DNA of 64,000 nucleotides from Phanerodontia chrysosporium (GCA_001910725.1 MJGA01000016.1:372001-436000); one strand, 5' to 3'. Positions 11,365 to 22,636 are shown, counted from the first letter of the stretch. Made by a program: numbers and translations. Notes: generated by a model from the sequence alone, not told the origin.

Positions 11365-12905
11365 TCAGCGTTTCCGCTCGTCCCCTGGTTTGAGGACACG
11401 CTTCTGCTTCCAAAGGCTCTGCAGGACATCTGGCTTTTTCCGTGTCGAAGTCTCGTCGGAACGAGGTGCTGCGTCGAGGGCGCCTTGCAGGAGCTTGGAA
11501 TACAGTCCTGCCCTGTTATCATTGCCTTGTTCATCCAGGCCAGTAGTTGACGGCTTGCTTGTCCACCGGGATGGCTGTCTATCTTCCGCAAACCTCTCTT
11601 CCCAGCCTTTTCCGGCCCGTCGCTGTCGCTGTCAAAACATCAGCCATGTCTCGAGTGCGGACAAACCTCGCGCTTACCGGTTTAGTAGCTGCTTCGAGGT
11701 CGACGTCAATGTCCTCGCTCGCTGCGGCGGCCAATGTTCGCCAATCCAGAGAATTTGCGCCCTCGTCAGACATCCCCCTTTCTGTCGAACGTCGGCCTAA
11801 AGGTTTCTCATTCGGAAGGTTGTCAAAGTCGAACTCGGCGGCAAAATCCAAGTCGGACAGCAGATATGGGTCCTCTTGAAGCAATTCAGAGGGCAGTGCC
11901 TTCCGGAGCTGCGCCATAACATTTTCCGCTTGATTGCTAACTTTTTTCAAGCTCGCCTCACCCTCGGGAAGTTCAGATCGCACAGAGCGTGGTGTATGTG
12001 GAGATGTGCTACTGGGAGTTCGTGTAAGCTCGGCGCCCGCCGCAGCATGTTGTGGCGGACCGGGACGAGTGCGCCTTGTGGCTACTGCTGAACGGTTGGC
12101 ATATCTTGCGGGCCGGGAATCCGTCGACGATTGAGCTGCAGGTAAATTCTGCCGCTTTTCTGCTTCCAAATTCCACTGCACCTCGAGCTGCCGGCCCTGG
12201 TCACGGATCTCTTTGAGCGCGACTCGAAGGCCCAGAATCACGTCAATCCAGGGCATTCTGAACATTGTTAGCTCCGGAGACATGACATAGGTCCAATCTT
12301 CGACACCGCATGACCATTAACGCAAAAATGTTGGACGAGGATGAACGCACCTTCTAGGACAAGGTCGCGTTGTGGTTCATTCGAGAACAAGATCGCCTCT
12401 TTCCCTTCTGCATCTCTCCCAACGTATGCACCACGGATGACGATCAAGTTCGCGGCCTCCTTGATCCTGGTCTTCATACGCCTGCGATAGACGACGTGCT
12501 TGAACATCATCTCGTGATTCATGACGGTGACGAGGGACATGTTCACTTTGTGCTCGGATGGCTCTGCCAGATGGAATGGCGGGTCTGGCCAGGCGTTCTC
12601 GGGTTTGAACAACGAGCCCTTGGGGAATGCACGGAGCAGGAAGCCGGGCTGCTTTGAGGAGGGCATGAACTTGCGCATGTTTGTCGGTTTGTACTGCGAG
12701 GCGGGGTGGTTCGGGTCTATCCGCTGGAGGCGGCCATTGTAGTTGCCATAGAACAGTGCCGGACCGATGAGGCCTGGCGTAGTACGCTTGAACTGCAGCA
12801 GGTTAGCCAGACAGGTTATGTGCAACGAGATAGGCATGAACGCACGTTCACAGAACTAGGGACACCAGCCCTCGGCAGTCTAGATAGTTCGGTGCATTTC
12901 TGCAT
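11365..12905 (-). CDS. Conserved fungal protein of unknown function, possibly mitochondrial
   Basis: Exons 12905-12846, 12792-12351, 12297-11678 and 11628-11365 give 461 aa with all phases consistent. The N-terminal half looks folded: TTPGLIGPALFYGNYNG, a segment starting MRKFMPSSKQPG, then a helical stretch MNHEMMFKHVVYRRRMKTR, then RIKEAANLIVIRGAYVG and WTYVMSPELTMFRMPWIDV. The C-terminal half is Ser/Arg/Glu-rich and probably disordered, ending KPGDERKR. The first exon is short and Arg/Ser-containing, which fits a presequence but is weak evidence. An in-frame upstream start at 13028 would add 41 residues. I cannot name the family. The C-terminal intron (11629-11677) is supported by a long in-frame charged exon beyond it. 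Confidence 0.7.
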
Positions 12906-13268
12906 AGAGATGACACTACCGCCGACCTCAGAGCCAAGGTTTGAGAGCGGATAGATGGTAGATAATGAGATGGATGAGGTCGAGCTTTGGAAGCCGGCCG
13001 TCCCTCCGCCCACTGGCAGATCGGTCAAATGATCGCATCAACGGATCACGATGCGTCCACTCAACCACCCTCACGATTCTCGTACTCAACGTCAATCTCG
13101 AGCAAAATATTGTCCATGGATAAGCTCTGCATGTCGGCACGAACAGTGGATACCATACTCATAGACATCAATATAACTGCGAGATTCCGATTGATGACAA
13201 TCTACAGAGGTATAATACAACAGAGGCACTACGACATACATGGCGGGTGGTCGAGGGCGCCGGAGAGC
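12906..13268. other. Intergenic, unknown gene upstream / CSN1 3' end
   Basis: This stretch holds the promoter of the unknown 461-aa gene and the 3' end of CSN1. The plus-strand open frame from 12987 is antisense to CSN1 and is not supported. Confidence 0.5.
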
Positions 13269-15171
13269 TCAGTCGTCTTGTCCAGAGCCGAGGCCAAGAG
13301 GGTTAGAGAACATCTCCATCATCTTACCCGCAAATCCGCCTCCTCCTCCTTGCGGTGCGGTGGGCTGGACGGGCTGCTGCGAGCCTTGCGTGGGCTGATT
13401 ACCTTGCTTAGGAGCTTTGACGATAAGATCAGCTTGTTGCCTGCGGGGGTAGTCAGACGAGCCGACGATAGAGTTATGGTACGCAAGACACACAGCTTCA
13501 ACCTCAGGAGCAGCTTCCTGTTGGCGCTCTGCATGTCATACCCAACCTTCATGGTCCGAGCAAACAGTTCGGCGCGCTGGTCGGTCTCTTGGGCCCTCAA
13601 GATCTTCCAACGTGAACGTTGAGTTTTCGGCGGTCCAGTCCAAACTGACGCCTCACCTTGCCCAAACGGTCGATCCGTCCTTGATGTCTCCTTCACTGAT
13701 CAGTCGCACGACCTGCACTTCCGTCTCGTCTACGGTCCACCCGAAGGCACTCGCCATCTTCTCGAGCTTCACCGTAGCAAACGGCCGGAAATACAGTGCT
13801 ACCGCCTTCGAACGGATGAGTTGCGTCAAGTTGGCGAGGTGTGGTGCGAGGTGCGGTGACAGCGCATGCTGGGTCTGCGAGCCGCTAGTCAAGGCGAGGC
13901 AACATAGTTTGGAATAGACTGCACCCACAGAGTGTCTCTCAGGCTCTCCAATACTGCCTTGAACTTTCCGTTCAGCCAATTTTCGACAAGCTCCCGGGTG
14001 TAGGGTTCGGACTCAAGGTAAGAGTTCACGAAGACATCGTTCTCCATAATCTGTGTTTGTCCATGATCAACGAGCGGTTCAAACAGAGACCACAGAAGAC
14101 GGACCTGAGACTTGATTTGCGATCTCTGAAAAGTTGCAAGGGCGCATAGCGTAGCGTAGGTCGCGATATCTGATGGATGAATCACCTATGTCCTGCCCAT
14201 TAGCCAGACATCGATCGCGTGCTCTATTCGAGCGTACCTTGTCGGCCCAATGGCCAAGACTGAACGCACTGCCCGCTCGCGTGAATGCAGCAGCGGCCTT
14301 CTCATAGGAGCCGAGTCCAAGGTGGCTGAGACCAGTTGCCACCTCGAGTTTGGTCTGTGTCTTCTGACGCTCGTTCAACGCACGATCGCGGCTTGCTTGC
14401 GCGGCTGTTGCGGCAGCATGTGGTGTCGCTGCGGACGAGGCGGACGTGTGTGCAGAGGATCGCACAGTACTCGATGTCGCATCAAGGGCGGGTTCTGCCT
14501 TGAAGACGTACGTTGGGATGTGAGCATAGTTGCGCTGCTCGATGAGCAGTTCGAGCACAGCAATGCACATGTCGAGCACGTGCTGACTGGTCGTGCAGAA
14601 CTCCCTGAGCTTGGCGTAGTGCTTCAATGCAGTCTGGTAATCGCCCACGGAGCGATAGAACTCGGCCAAATCGCGGTGGGCCATCTATACATCTATACGG
14701 TAAGCACATTAGCGCAAGGTAGCATAATACGACGCCACCCACTCGAATGCTCTCTTTGATCATGTTACTGCTGTACGTCTTCAATTCCACCTCCAACTTC
14801 GCCCTCTCGTCCTGGTTCTTCCTGGTCGTCTCTTCGATCCATGATTGATCGATACTAACGACCTCATGGAACGCAGGCAGGGACAGGTCGCTTGGAGCAT
14901 TGGACTGGGCTTGCTCGTAGGCACCCATGAGCTGAGCGTATAGCATAGTGTCGCGCATGTTCCTGATCTGCTTTGCCGCTAGTTTTGCAGCTTGGACAGC
15001 TAGCGTTGGGCATTGAGGGATGAGGAAGATGAGACGATCGACAAGGGCCCGGCCAGTGTAGTTCGATACATATTGGTCCAGGTCAAACGGGTGGTTGTCG
15101 TCGAGTGGAAGAACTCGCGCTGAGCCGTATCTCCTTGTTTGGTGTTGCTGTTCGTCAATATCCATGTCCAT
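13269..15171 (-). CDS. CSN1: COP9 signalosome complex subunit 1
   Basis: CSN1 is a scaffold subunit of the complex that removes NEDD8 from cullin-RING ligases. Exons 15171-14743, 14684-14238, 14185-13929, 13884-13657, 13595-13494 and 13440-13269 give 544 aa. Diagnostic segments are [20 protein letters not shown] near the N-terminus, [20 protein letters not shown] and [14 protein letters not shown] in the helical repeats, then a PCI domain ([19 protein letters not shown], winged-helix part [15 protein letters not shown]) and the C-terminal LKLQQADLIV helix with a Gly-rich tail. The acceptor of intron 4 (13596-13656) is chosen to keep [15 protein letters not shown] in frame. The Rpn5/7-type fold matches the family length. 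Confidence 0.93.
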
Positions 15172-15519
15172 CGTGCTTCAGGAGGAATGAGAGCCCTTGG
15201 TGCAGGGGTGTTAATTACAAGTGTAGCCGTGCATGAGGCGCGTCAGTGCGCGTCCTACTCTCTCCTGTCAGCTACATACTTTGATTGCTCAGTCATTGGA
15301 AAGACTATTTAGCTCAACGGTCTTATTGACTTTTTTTCTATCCGGAGTGAAGAGTTCGAATCCCGCTAAAGCCTCCTTTTTTGCCTGGAAATGTATCTGC
15401 CCTCCGCGTGCCACCCTGTCCTACATTGTCTCCATATGAATAGACACACATATTGTTAGCATACCATATCTCGCCACCTCGCTGCTGATCATAGTATATA
15501 CAGAACTCGAGACAAGAAA
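15172..15519. other. Intergenic with tRNA-like relic
   Basis: This spacer lies between the CSN1 start and the 3' end of the UstYa-like gene. Apart from the Pol III-like element listed separately, I see no feature. Confidence 0.5.
15303..15382 (+). ncRNA. tRNA-like / Pol III promoter relic
   Basis: An A-box-like string TAGCTCAACGG (15310-15320) is followed 44 bases later by a canonical B box GTTCGAATC (15354-15362) and a T6 run (15377-15382), the order and spacing of a tRNA gene. The acceptor and T stems do not pair properly, so a functional tRNA is unlikely. It could be a decayed tRNA, a SINE head or a Pol III-transcribed RNA. Confidence 0.35.
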
Positions 15520-16269
15520 CTACGAGTGTCCTCCAACAGTGCTCGCTCTCCACAGCATCCATGCTTCCCAATTTTTCCCGACATACTCGTGAACTTTGCT
15601 CCAATCCCGACAGATGTGCACCGCACCCAGGCCTCTCCCACATCCTGCGAGCCCGGTACGATTTCAGGCTCCAAGGTTAGGTCCGCCGCGCACATGATCG
15701 TCTGCCTGAGGTAGTTCAGGCAGTGCGCAGAGTGCTCGACGTCGCGCGCGCCGACATGGCCGTGGCCTCCCTGGCCGTGTCCTTGCGAGCCGAGTATTGC
15801 ATGTCGGAGAGAGTCGAGGCAGTGGATCTGGTGGTACAGCGACAGGCTGAAGAAGCGCTTCTTCGGGCCTAGATGGATGAAGCCTTGCAATCTGCCGGGA
15901 TAGATGGACTGCCACTCGGCTTCGGCGTCGCTCGAATTGAGTGAGTAGTGCCGCGAGTCTTCGAGCACCATCGCCACTGGATCTCCGAGGTCTAACGGCA
16001 GATATGGAGGATAATCATCCCCCTCCCAACCTAGATGGTACGAGAGGTCAGTCTGGTATGCGAATACATTGTCGAACTAGAGGCTCACTGTATTCGTCCT
16101 CAAAAGTATTTGATACCGGAACTGAATGAGAGCATGAACACTGCGATGATGCGCGGTGCTGCATCTGCATCCATGAGACGGCGAGCTGGATGATCCCCGA
16201 CAGGAGTAGCGCCACACTGCCCACCACCACCGCGTTGTTCGACAGTAAGCGTCCGAAGTAAGTCCTCAT
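15520..16269 (-). CDS. UstYa-like (DUF3328) membrane oxidase, one frame break
   Basis: UstYa-family enzymes perform oxidative cyclisation or hydroxylation in fungal peptide and other pathways. Exons 16269-16089 and 16030-15520 give about 230 aa. One N-terminal membrane helix (NNAVVVGSVALLLSGIIQLA) is followed by a short linker, then the two HxxHC motifs: SLYHQIHCLDSLR and HSAHCLNYLRQTIMCAADLT. The typical C-terminus CRDWSKVHEYVGKNWEAW is present but one base out of frame. The frame must change between about 15640 and 15665; as sequenced, the uncorrected frame reads a different tail to 15489. No precursor peptide or tailoring gene is adjacent, so no cluster can be claimed. An upstream in-frame ATG exists at 16296. 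Confidence 0.8.
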
Positions 16270-16885
16270 CTCGCACAGAGCAATAGGCGGCCGCAAGGAG
16301 TAGGTTTATCAAGTCGAGGCAGACTCGACTCCGAGGTGGACTGTATTACGATCGGCGTCGAGCCTCGACAAATTCGGAGGCGGAGCCCCTGTGTCTCTCC
16401 GGATCCGCAACGGGGAATGACGGGTGTGAACGACTCCGTGGCGCAGAGTGCTCGTGCTAAAGATATCGGGTCGTCGGGCGTCGTCGGCGCACGGTTCAAA
16501 CCACACCTACGTGTGCCCCAGGATGCGGAACAAGAACGAGTTTCCCACTCGTGTGATCTGTGCGTGACGTGCGTCAGGCATTCGGACGATTCGGGACTGT
16601 GCGCTCTCGTAAGGGCACCTGAGCGAGTCAGCACAAGTTGCCGGAGTGATTATAAAGTACGGACTTGCGCGGGAGTACAGATGTTCAATCCGACATCGCT
16701 GACAGCATCACGTTCTGTGCCACCTCTAGCCCCAAAAGCAGTCATGATGACTAGTTATATACTGATTATTATACGTCCTAGAGTGAATATACCCTGCATG
16801 ATAGATATCGAAAGCATATGCAAAGAGTCTATGCGAGATGTAGTCCAAATACAAACAACGCGTCACCTCTGCCTCGCGCAGAACG
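16270..16885. other. Intergenic, UstYa-like upstream / GT69 3' end
   Basis: Promoter space for the UstYa-like gene. The plus-strand open frame at 16336-16896 shows no domain and is judged spurious. Confidence 0.5.
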
Positions 16886-18625
16886 CTACGAGTTGAGGTC
16901 GCGTCGATGCCGTACCTTGACGGCATCGATCGTCGCTGTGTGATTCGGTCTACGCTCCCAGATGGGGTCGACGTCAGGACCATCAAGATCACCAGCGCCG
17001 TCCCAACCCCAGCACCACACTGCGGATTGCACAGGTGAGTATCGAGGTGTCTACGTACAAAGGGGCCGAGCTCACCATATTCGGGGCCCGGCTGGAACTC
17101 TAGCGGTTCGCTCTCTTCGTCAGTGAAGAGACGATCGTGTGGTCCGAACCATTGGCGGTCTTGCGGATCAGTACGAGGGTTATCTGGAAGCCCACCCAAG
17201 CGGACGTAGCCTCGTATTGACGTCAGGTTCTTGCGTGGAGGGTGAATAATCTCGAAGACTCGCTGAACGGCGAACATCGTGTTAGTGAAGAGCTAAGAGA
17301 AAACTGCATGGGGTACTTACGTTGTCGTATGCGAGCTTGACCCTGGGGACCATGAGAATACGGCCGTATCCCGCTTCCCAATAGTCATTCGCAATCAAAC
17401 TACATTCACTCGCCGAACATTCGCCCTCTGTAATGCGTGCCATACGGAAGCGAACGTGGGGCGGAGCGTAGAACGGCGCAGGATCCATGATGGCAATACC
17501 GTTCCAGCAGGACTGCATCTGAACCGGAAGGTGACGTTGGAAGCGCTCTTGTGACTGGGGCTGGTGGAAGATGGATTCGAACGGAGCGTTTTCGAGCGCT
17601 GTGCCATTAATATCGCGTGCGACCCAGTTATCGTAGAACACAGGAGAGCCCTATTCTCTGTAAGCAAAAGACAGAGGATGATGGCAAGAGAGCACTCACA
17701 AGTTCCTCGTGGAACATGTAATCCGTGGCACAGGTGATGCCAGCGTTATTCTTCCGGCTTTGCCAAATCAACTCCAAGAGGTCGTCTACGCATGGCAGAA
17801 TGTCATTCATGAAGATAATCGTGTCGAAGTACTCGTTCTGGGTATTGCGAAGGTCATGCAATGGCACGAACGCGGCGTTCCGAACCTCTGCTAGGTATTC
17901 GATACGATGATTGAACGCGCCGCGAGTGCGCATGGATGTCTGAATCTTGACGCGCAAGCCGACGGACTTGCATAGAGCGTTGAATATTTGTAGGAGAGCC
18001 TTCGTCTGGTCCGTGGAACCGTTCTCGTATATAGAGACATAGACGTTCTGGTAGCCCAAAATAGAGGACACCCGGAAGAGCGTGGCAAAGAGGTCAGGAA
18101 TGATGTCGAAAGAGTTGTACAAGTTGATAGCGAAGAAGTACTTGTGGGTATCCGGGTTCCTGGGTCTTGAAGGTGGGACATAATCACCCTCCGAGCCGGT
18201 GCTCAGGCGAATGGCGTCGAGCCATGATGTACGTGCAGGAGGCAAGTGACCGATGAGAGAGGCATATCGTTCGCGTGCTTGCTCCTTGTAGAGGGGCTGC
18301 GCGTTTCGGGTACACTCCTTGGTGTAGTGCGGGGAGAGTGTCGTCAGAAGCTTCAATACACGAAGACGCTGTTCTTCGGTGGGCACGCTTATGGGGTGTT
18401 TCGAGGACGAATGTATCGTTTGCGGTAGTGATGAGATGCCACCTCTCCATAGTGTACGGTGCTTCAGGAAGGCGTAAATATGGATGAGCAGAGCGAACAA
18501 AGCGTTGCGCGACTCACGTCTGCTGAGGTGAAGATGTTTGCTACTATAAGCCCAATGAAGATACCGATGGAGATGGACACCCATGTCGGGAGCTTGGCCA
18601 GCGGATTATTACTTTTGGGTTGCAT
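16886..18625 (-). CDS. Alpha-1,3-mannosyltransferase, GT69 (CAP59/CMT1 family)
   Basis: Members add alpha-1,3-mannose to glycans in the secretory pathway; Cryptococcus Cmt1 and Cap59 are the reference proteins. Exons 18625-18518, 18461-17700, 17650-17321, 17262-17076 and 17019-16886 give 506 aa. Exon 1 encodes a type II membrane anchor (WVSISIGIFIGLIVANIF). The catalytic region has KYFFAINLYNSFDIIPDL, VYVSIYENGSTDQTKALL, FNHRIEYLAEVRNAA, a metal-binding-like FDTIIFMNDIL, then SCWNGIAIMDPAPFY, the GECSASECSLIANDYW block and GYGRILMVPRVKLAYDN. The last exon gives a Trp-rich end (VWCWGWDG). It is divergent from the SGNH-like membrane gene, about 0.8 kb away. Confidence 0.9.
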
Positions 18626-19437
18626 GTTTGTCGAGGACTGGGGCAAGAGGGATGAGAAAGAGTTCGCAGAAGAGTAGACTGGCCACGTACCTGTAGAACA
18701 CTAAGACCTCGCCTCGTTATACATCCAGTGATCCCCTCTACGCCTGAGTCGATATCCACTCAGTAAAGAGCGCCTTCTAGAGCAGAGCGAAGCACAAAGC
18801 AACGTTGTTCGTAGAGCAAAGGAGCGGCGGCCGCTGGTGGTCGGGCGAGCGTGAGCAGCGACGTGAGGGAGGGAACCAAGTCTAGATTTTGATCGACTTC
18901 CGGATCGGGGCAGCGTCGCGCCTTGGCTTGGCATCTCCCGCCCCTGATTGGACGGCAAACCAACACCGCGTCCTCGCCTCATCTCGTTGTCCACGACGTC
19001 GACGATGCGCTTCACAGCGTCGAAGACAGCGTCGTCGAGCCTTCAACATCGAGCTGGGCAACCGCAGCTTAGACTTTACACTGTCTGCTGTGCCGAGGCA
19101 ATTATAGCCTCTATGTGTGATCGCCGGATCGAGATTCCTCTCGGTAACCATGTCTCCGTGGGTCTTCGCTTGCGCATGAATAGTGACGGGGTGGACTCGC
19201 GCTGTATCGCGTCCTCAACGAGAGCGTACTCCATAGCCATTTTAACCAGAATTTTATGGCCCACAAGGCAGTGAGAGAAAGTGCGAGTGGGGCGTGTGAA
19301 TCACTGGGGAGTGCCATTTACGGCAAACGGTATTCTGGCGAGGTCCTTCACCTCGACCAAGTCCGCTTCTGCCTGGCATGCAGCGACGTGCAGGAAAAGG
19401 GGTCGCACACATCTCTCCTCCACTACCACCATCTCGC
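18626..19437. promoter_or_regulatory. Divergent promoter region (GT69 / SGNH-like)
   Basis: The 812 bases separate two outward-facing genes whose products both carry single N-terminal membrane anchors. I see no certain TATA box. Short open frames here are not supported. Confidence 0.45.
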
Positions 19438-21528
19438 ATGGGCTCCCTTTCAGAAAAGCCGGCATCCCGCCTCAACCAGAAGACCCTCGGGGTCACCAAC
19501 AGGATATGGCTCATTCTCGTAGTCTTCACTGCACTCGTTCTCTTCACGCGCTCGATACTGCCATCCGACACCTCATACTACGGGCGACATAAGCTCTTGC
19601 ACATCGACGCGAAGCCAAGAAACTACCTGAATGTCTCAGAGGGGAGCCCTGCGCCGTTCTCTTTCTGCCCTGCGCTAGGTCCTGGTGACGAGCTGGCCGA
19701 CAAGTACGACCCAGTAGCGCTACAGAAAACGAGACTGCACACGGGAACTGGTGCACGCATTCAGCGTGTCATCACGAGAGCCTTGTCTGGGCTCCCCGTC
19801 ACGATAAGCATCGTTGGCGGCTCCGGTGAGTGGTTGTCCCTTGAAGCTAGCAGCATGCAGTGAGTTGCTGCGCGCTGTATGGTCGTCCGCATAGCTGTCT
19901 TGGTCCATGGCTTGCATCTCTGCTCCTATCACGAGCATCTCCTGCTCTTCGACTTAGACCACCGAGCCAGCTGTCAATTTATCTGCTGTACGCGCTACGT
20001 CGGACGCCCAAGACCATATCATCTCATCGTCTCTCACCCTGTCGCATCGGTATACTGACTCTTTCTCTTTGCAGTGTCTGCATGTCACGGTGCTGGCGAT
20101 GACCCCCTGTCTCCAACATGTTACCCCTCACGATTCTTCAATTGGTGGAACAGTGTGTTTCCACACCCCGCTTCTGAGCTTACCAACGGCGCCATGCGTC
20201 GCACAAGCTCAGCATACTTCTCTTTCTGCAATGCCCATCACGTACCAGACGTCACCGACTTGGTCATTGTAGAGTTGGATGTAGATGACTCAGGGTGCGT
20301 CCTTCATCTGGTCATTCCTGCCCATGGTATTAACTTAGTCCTTGTAGAGACCGCCAGGCGATGGACAACTTCGAGCTTCTCATCCGCTCGCTCCTAATCC
20401 GACCAGACCAGCCTGCTGTACTAATACTTGGACATGCAAGTCCTCAGTCACTGGAACAGAGTGGCTTCCTTGGCCCCGAACAGTGGCACACACTTGTCGC
20501 GCAATTCTATGATGTTCCTCACGTCAGGTAAGCAGGATATGTACTCCTCTCGAATGTTTACTGATTTCGGAGAGTAGCGCGAAACCGTTATTGTACCCCA
20601 TGTATCTCAACGATCCCTCTTCCGTACAACAGTACTTCGCCGACCCTATCCTCGCCAACTCGAAAGGCCACGAACTACTTTCCGATGTCCTCATCTCCTA
20701 CTTCCAATCTCAAACTTGTGCCGCATGGGCATCTGCGGTTGGCACTGCTCCCGAGCTCATCCCTGGCCCGGGCCCTGTAGTCTACCAGGAAAAGGCCAAG
20801 ACGCCAACCGATGCCCGTGGTCTGTTTGGAGGTGTCGCACAACGAAAGGGTGCCGCAGGTGCCGCAGCACCAGAGGATCCAGAGGACACCGGCGTGAACG
20901 CGAACCCCGCGCGAGTCGCATTCGCCGAGCCGGGCACGCGCCAGCTCTCTGAGCAGCTGTACCCGAACCTGAAGGTGCCGCAGGCGCGGATCGGCGCGCG
21001 GCCGGCGGAGTACGCGGCGCGCTCGTTCGAGGAAGTCTCGCCGTTCTGCGTGAGCGCAAACGACCTCATCAACCCGCTCCCGCCGTCGATGTTCTCCGGC
21101 AGCGGTTGGGAGGTCTTCCACCCCGCGCCCGGCTCCGCGGAGCTCAGCAGCCACGCGCACTACTGGTACTCGACCCTTCCCACGAGCAAACTCCGCGTTG
21201 GGCTGCAGGTCGGCGCAGGCGATATCGGCATCTACTACCTCAAGGAGCCCGCGAGCGAGGTCGGCCTCGGCAGCGCGGTTGAGTGTTGGGTGGACGACAA
21301 CTACAAGGGCGCGGTTGTCATCGAGAACTCTGCGCAAGTGTCAGAAGCGGTGCCAGCGTACGTTCTTACTATTGCTGCGTCGCCCACGTCACTCATGTTC
21401 GTTTCAGGCTTGAGATCATCGACCACTACGTCTCACGCGGGTCGCACTTTATCGAATGTCAACTCCTGGGCGAGGAAGACGACAGGAACGTGCCGCCATT
21501 CAAGATAATCGGTGTCTTCTCCACGTAA
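19438..21528 (+). CDS. Membrane-anchored SGNH/GDSL-hydrolase-like protein
   Basis: Exons 19438-19825, 20075-20294, 20348-20527, 20578-21357 and 21408-21528 give 562 aa. A membrane helix near residues 20-40 (IWLILVVFTALVLFT) predicts a type II protein. The SGNH block I motif appears across the first splice as VGGSVSACHGAG; later segments SRFFNWWNSVFP, VTDLVIVELDVDD and AVLILGHASP fit the following blocks. A C-terminal beta-rich domain (GWEVFHPAPGS, CWVDDNYKGAVVIEN, HYVSRGSHFIECQLLGE) completes it. Similar basidiomycete proteins are annotated as capsule-associated or SGNH proteins, and esterase or O-acetyl activity on surface polysaccharide is possible but not shown. Intron 1 is unusually long (249 nt) for this window. 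Confidence 0.82.
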
Positions 21529-21972
21529 TTGTACTGTTGCGTTCTCTTCTTCCACTATCAGTGAGGCGTCCAGGACCCCTCAGCATCGGTACGGACCACC
21601 TTGGGACGCTGGTACGCTTTCCAACGTTCGCATGATACGCGATTCGCTCCTTGCACAGAATAGCTTTCCTTTGATTTATTAGACCACACCTATATGCCGC
21701 ACTTACTTACATGGGCTTGCGATAATAATAAGTATTTAAGGATCAGATGCATTTGTGCGCCTTACGATCGTGACGTCGTCGGAATGGATGACTTGAGCAG
21801 ACTGAGGGAAATGTACACAAGCACGCCTACTTGATTCCGAAGTGACACTGAACATAGGAGAAATGCATGACAGAGCGTACGTATGGATAACAGCATGGCG
21901 GCATGTGTACATAAAGGATTGGCCGGCCCCTCGACCCCTCCTCGCTCAAAAAATGACAGATATGGGAGACGT
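21529..21972. other. Intergenic, convergent 3' ends
   Basis: AT-rich 3' flanking DNA between the SGNH-like gene and RPL31. Nothing else is visible. Confidence 0.55.
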
Positions 21973-22636
21973 TTACTCAGCCTCAACGACTGTCGTCTCG
22001 AGACCCTATTCCGCAAGTTAGCATCTCCTATCTAGTGAATCACCTAGATGACGCACCTTGAAGGACTCGACAATGACGTGGGAAGCGTAGGTGAAGAGCT
22101 TCTCCTTGGCACCCTCCTCGTCGTTACGTTTCCCTGACACACACGAGTCAGTTTCGAGGATCTACAGCTCTCCGTTGCTTTGCAACTCACGCTCGAGCTT
22201 AACCCGTATCCTGTGAGGCACGCTCTTGATGCCCTGAGCCCAGATAGCCTGGTTGAGCTTGGGGTCGAGGCGGACGTCCTTGGTGCCCATGGCCTTCTGA
22301 GCGAACTCGATCACCGACTTGACGGCATGGGGGGCACGCTTCTTGAAGGAGCGACCGTGCACGCGCTTGTGCAGGTGGATAGTGTATTCACGGGTGACGA
22401 CGTCCTGGAGGGCAGAGCGCGTCTTGCCGGTCTAGATTTGTGCGCACGAGCAAGGTGACAACATAGGGATTCGGGTGGGCAGAGGCGGCAACGAACGGAA
22501 GGGCTGGTAAGCGCAAGTCCTGGGTCCTATTGCACTCAAACACACCTTTTTGGTGCCAGTCGTGGGGGCCTATGTATCGCCAAACGTTCCTTCAGCATTT
22601 CTGGATACACTTTCACGCAGCTCGACGACGTACCAT
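21973..22636 (-). CDS. RPL31: 60S ribosomal protein eL31
   Basis: Exons 22636-22634, 22569-22546, 22431-22191, 22133-22057 and 22005-21973 give 125 aa. The first coding exon is only the ATG, followed at once by a 64-nt intron; exon 2 is 24 nt (APTTGTKK). The core reads [20 protein letters not shown], then [40 protein letters not shown] and [19 protein letters not shown], matching eL31 end to end with the acidic C-terminus ETTVVEAE. Dense introns at the 5' end are common for fungal ribosomal protein genes. It is divergent from the CFEM gene. Confidence 0.95.

Noticed and set aside
11244..11591. 115-aa minus-strand open frame downstream of the 461-aa gene
   Set aside because: It is a wrong-frame shadow of that gene's last exon; splicing at 11629-11677 reads the same DNA in a better frame.
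13653..13979. Separate minus-strand gene over the PCI domain
   Set aside because: It is exons 3-4 of CSN1 read through the intron.
15520..16269. Ribosomally made peptide (dikaritin-type) cluster around the UstYa-like gene
   Set aside because: No precursor with tandem Kex2-cut repeats and no tyrosinase, P450 or methyltransferase lies nearby.
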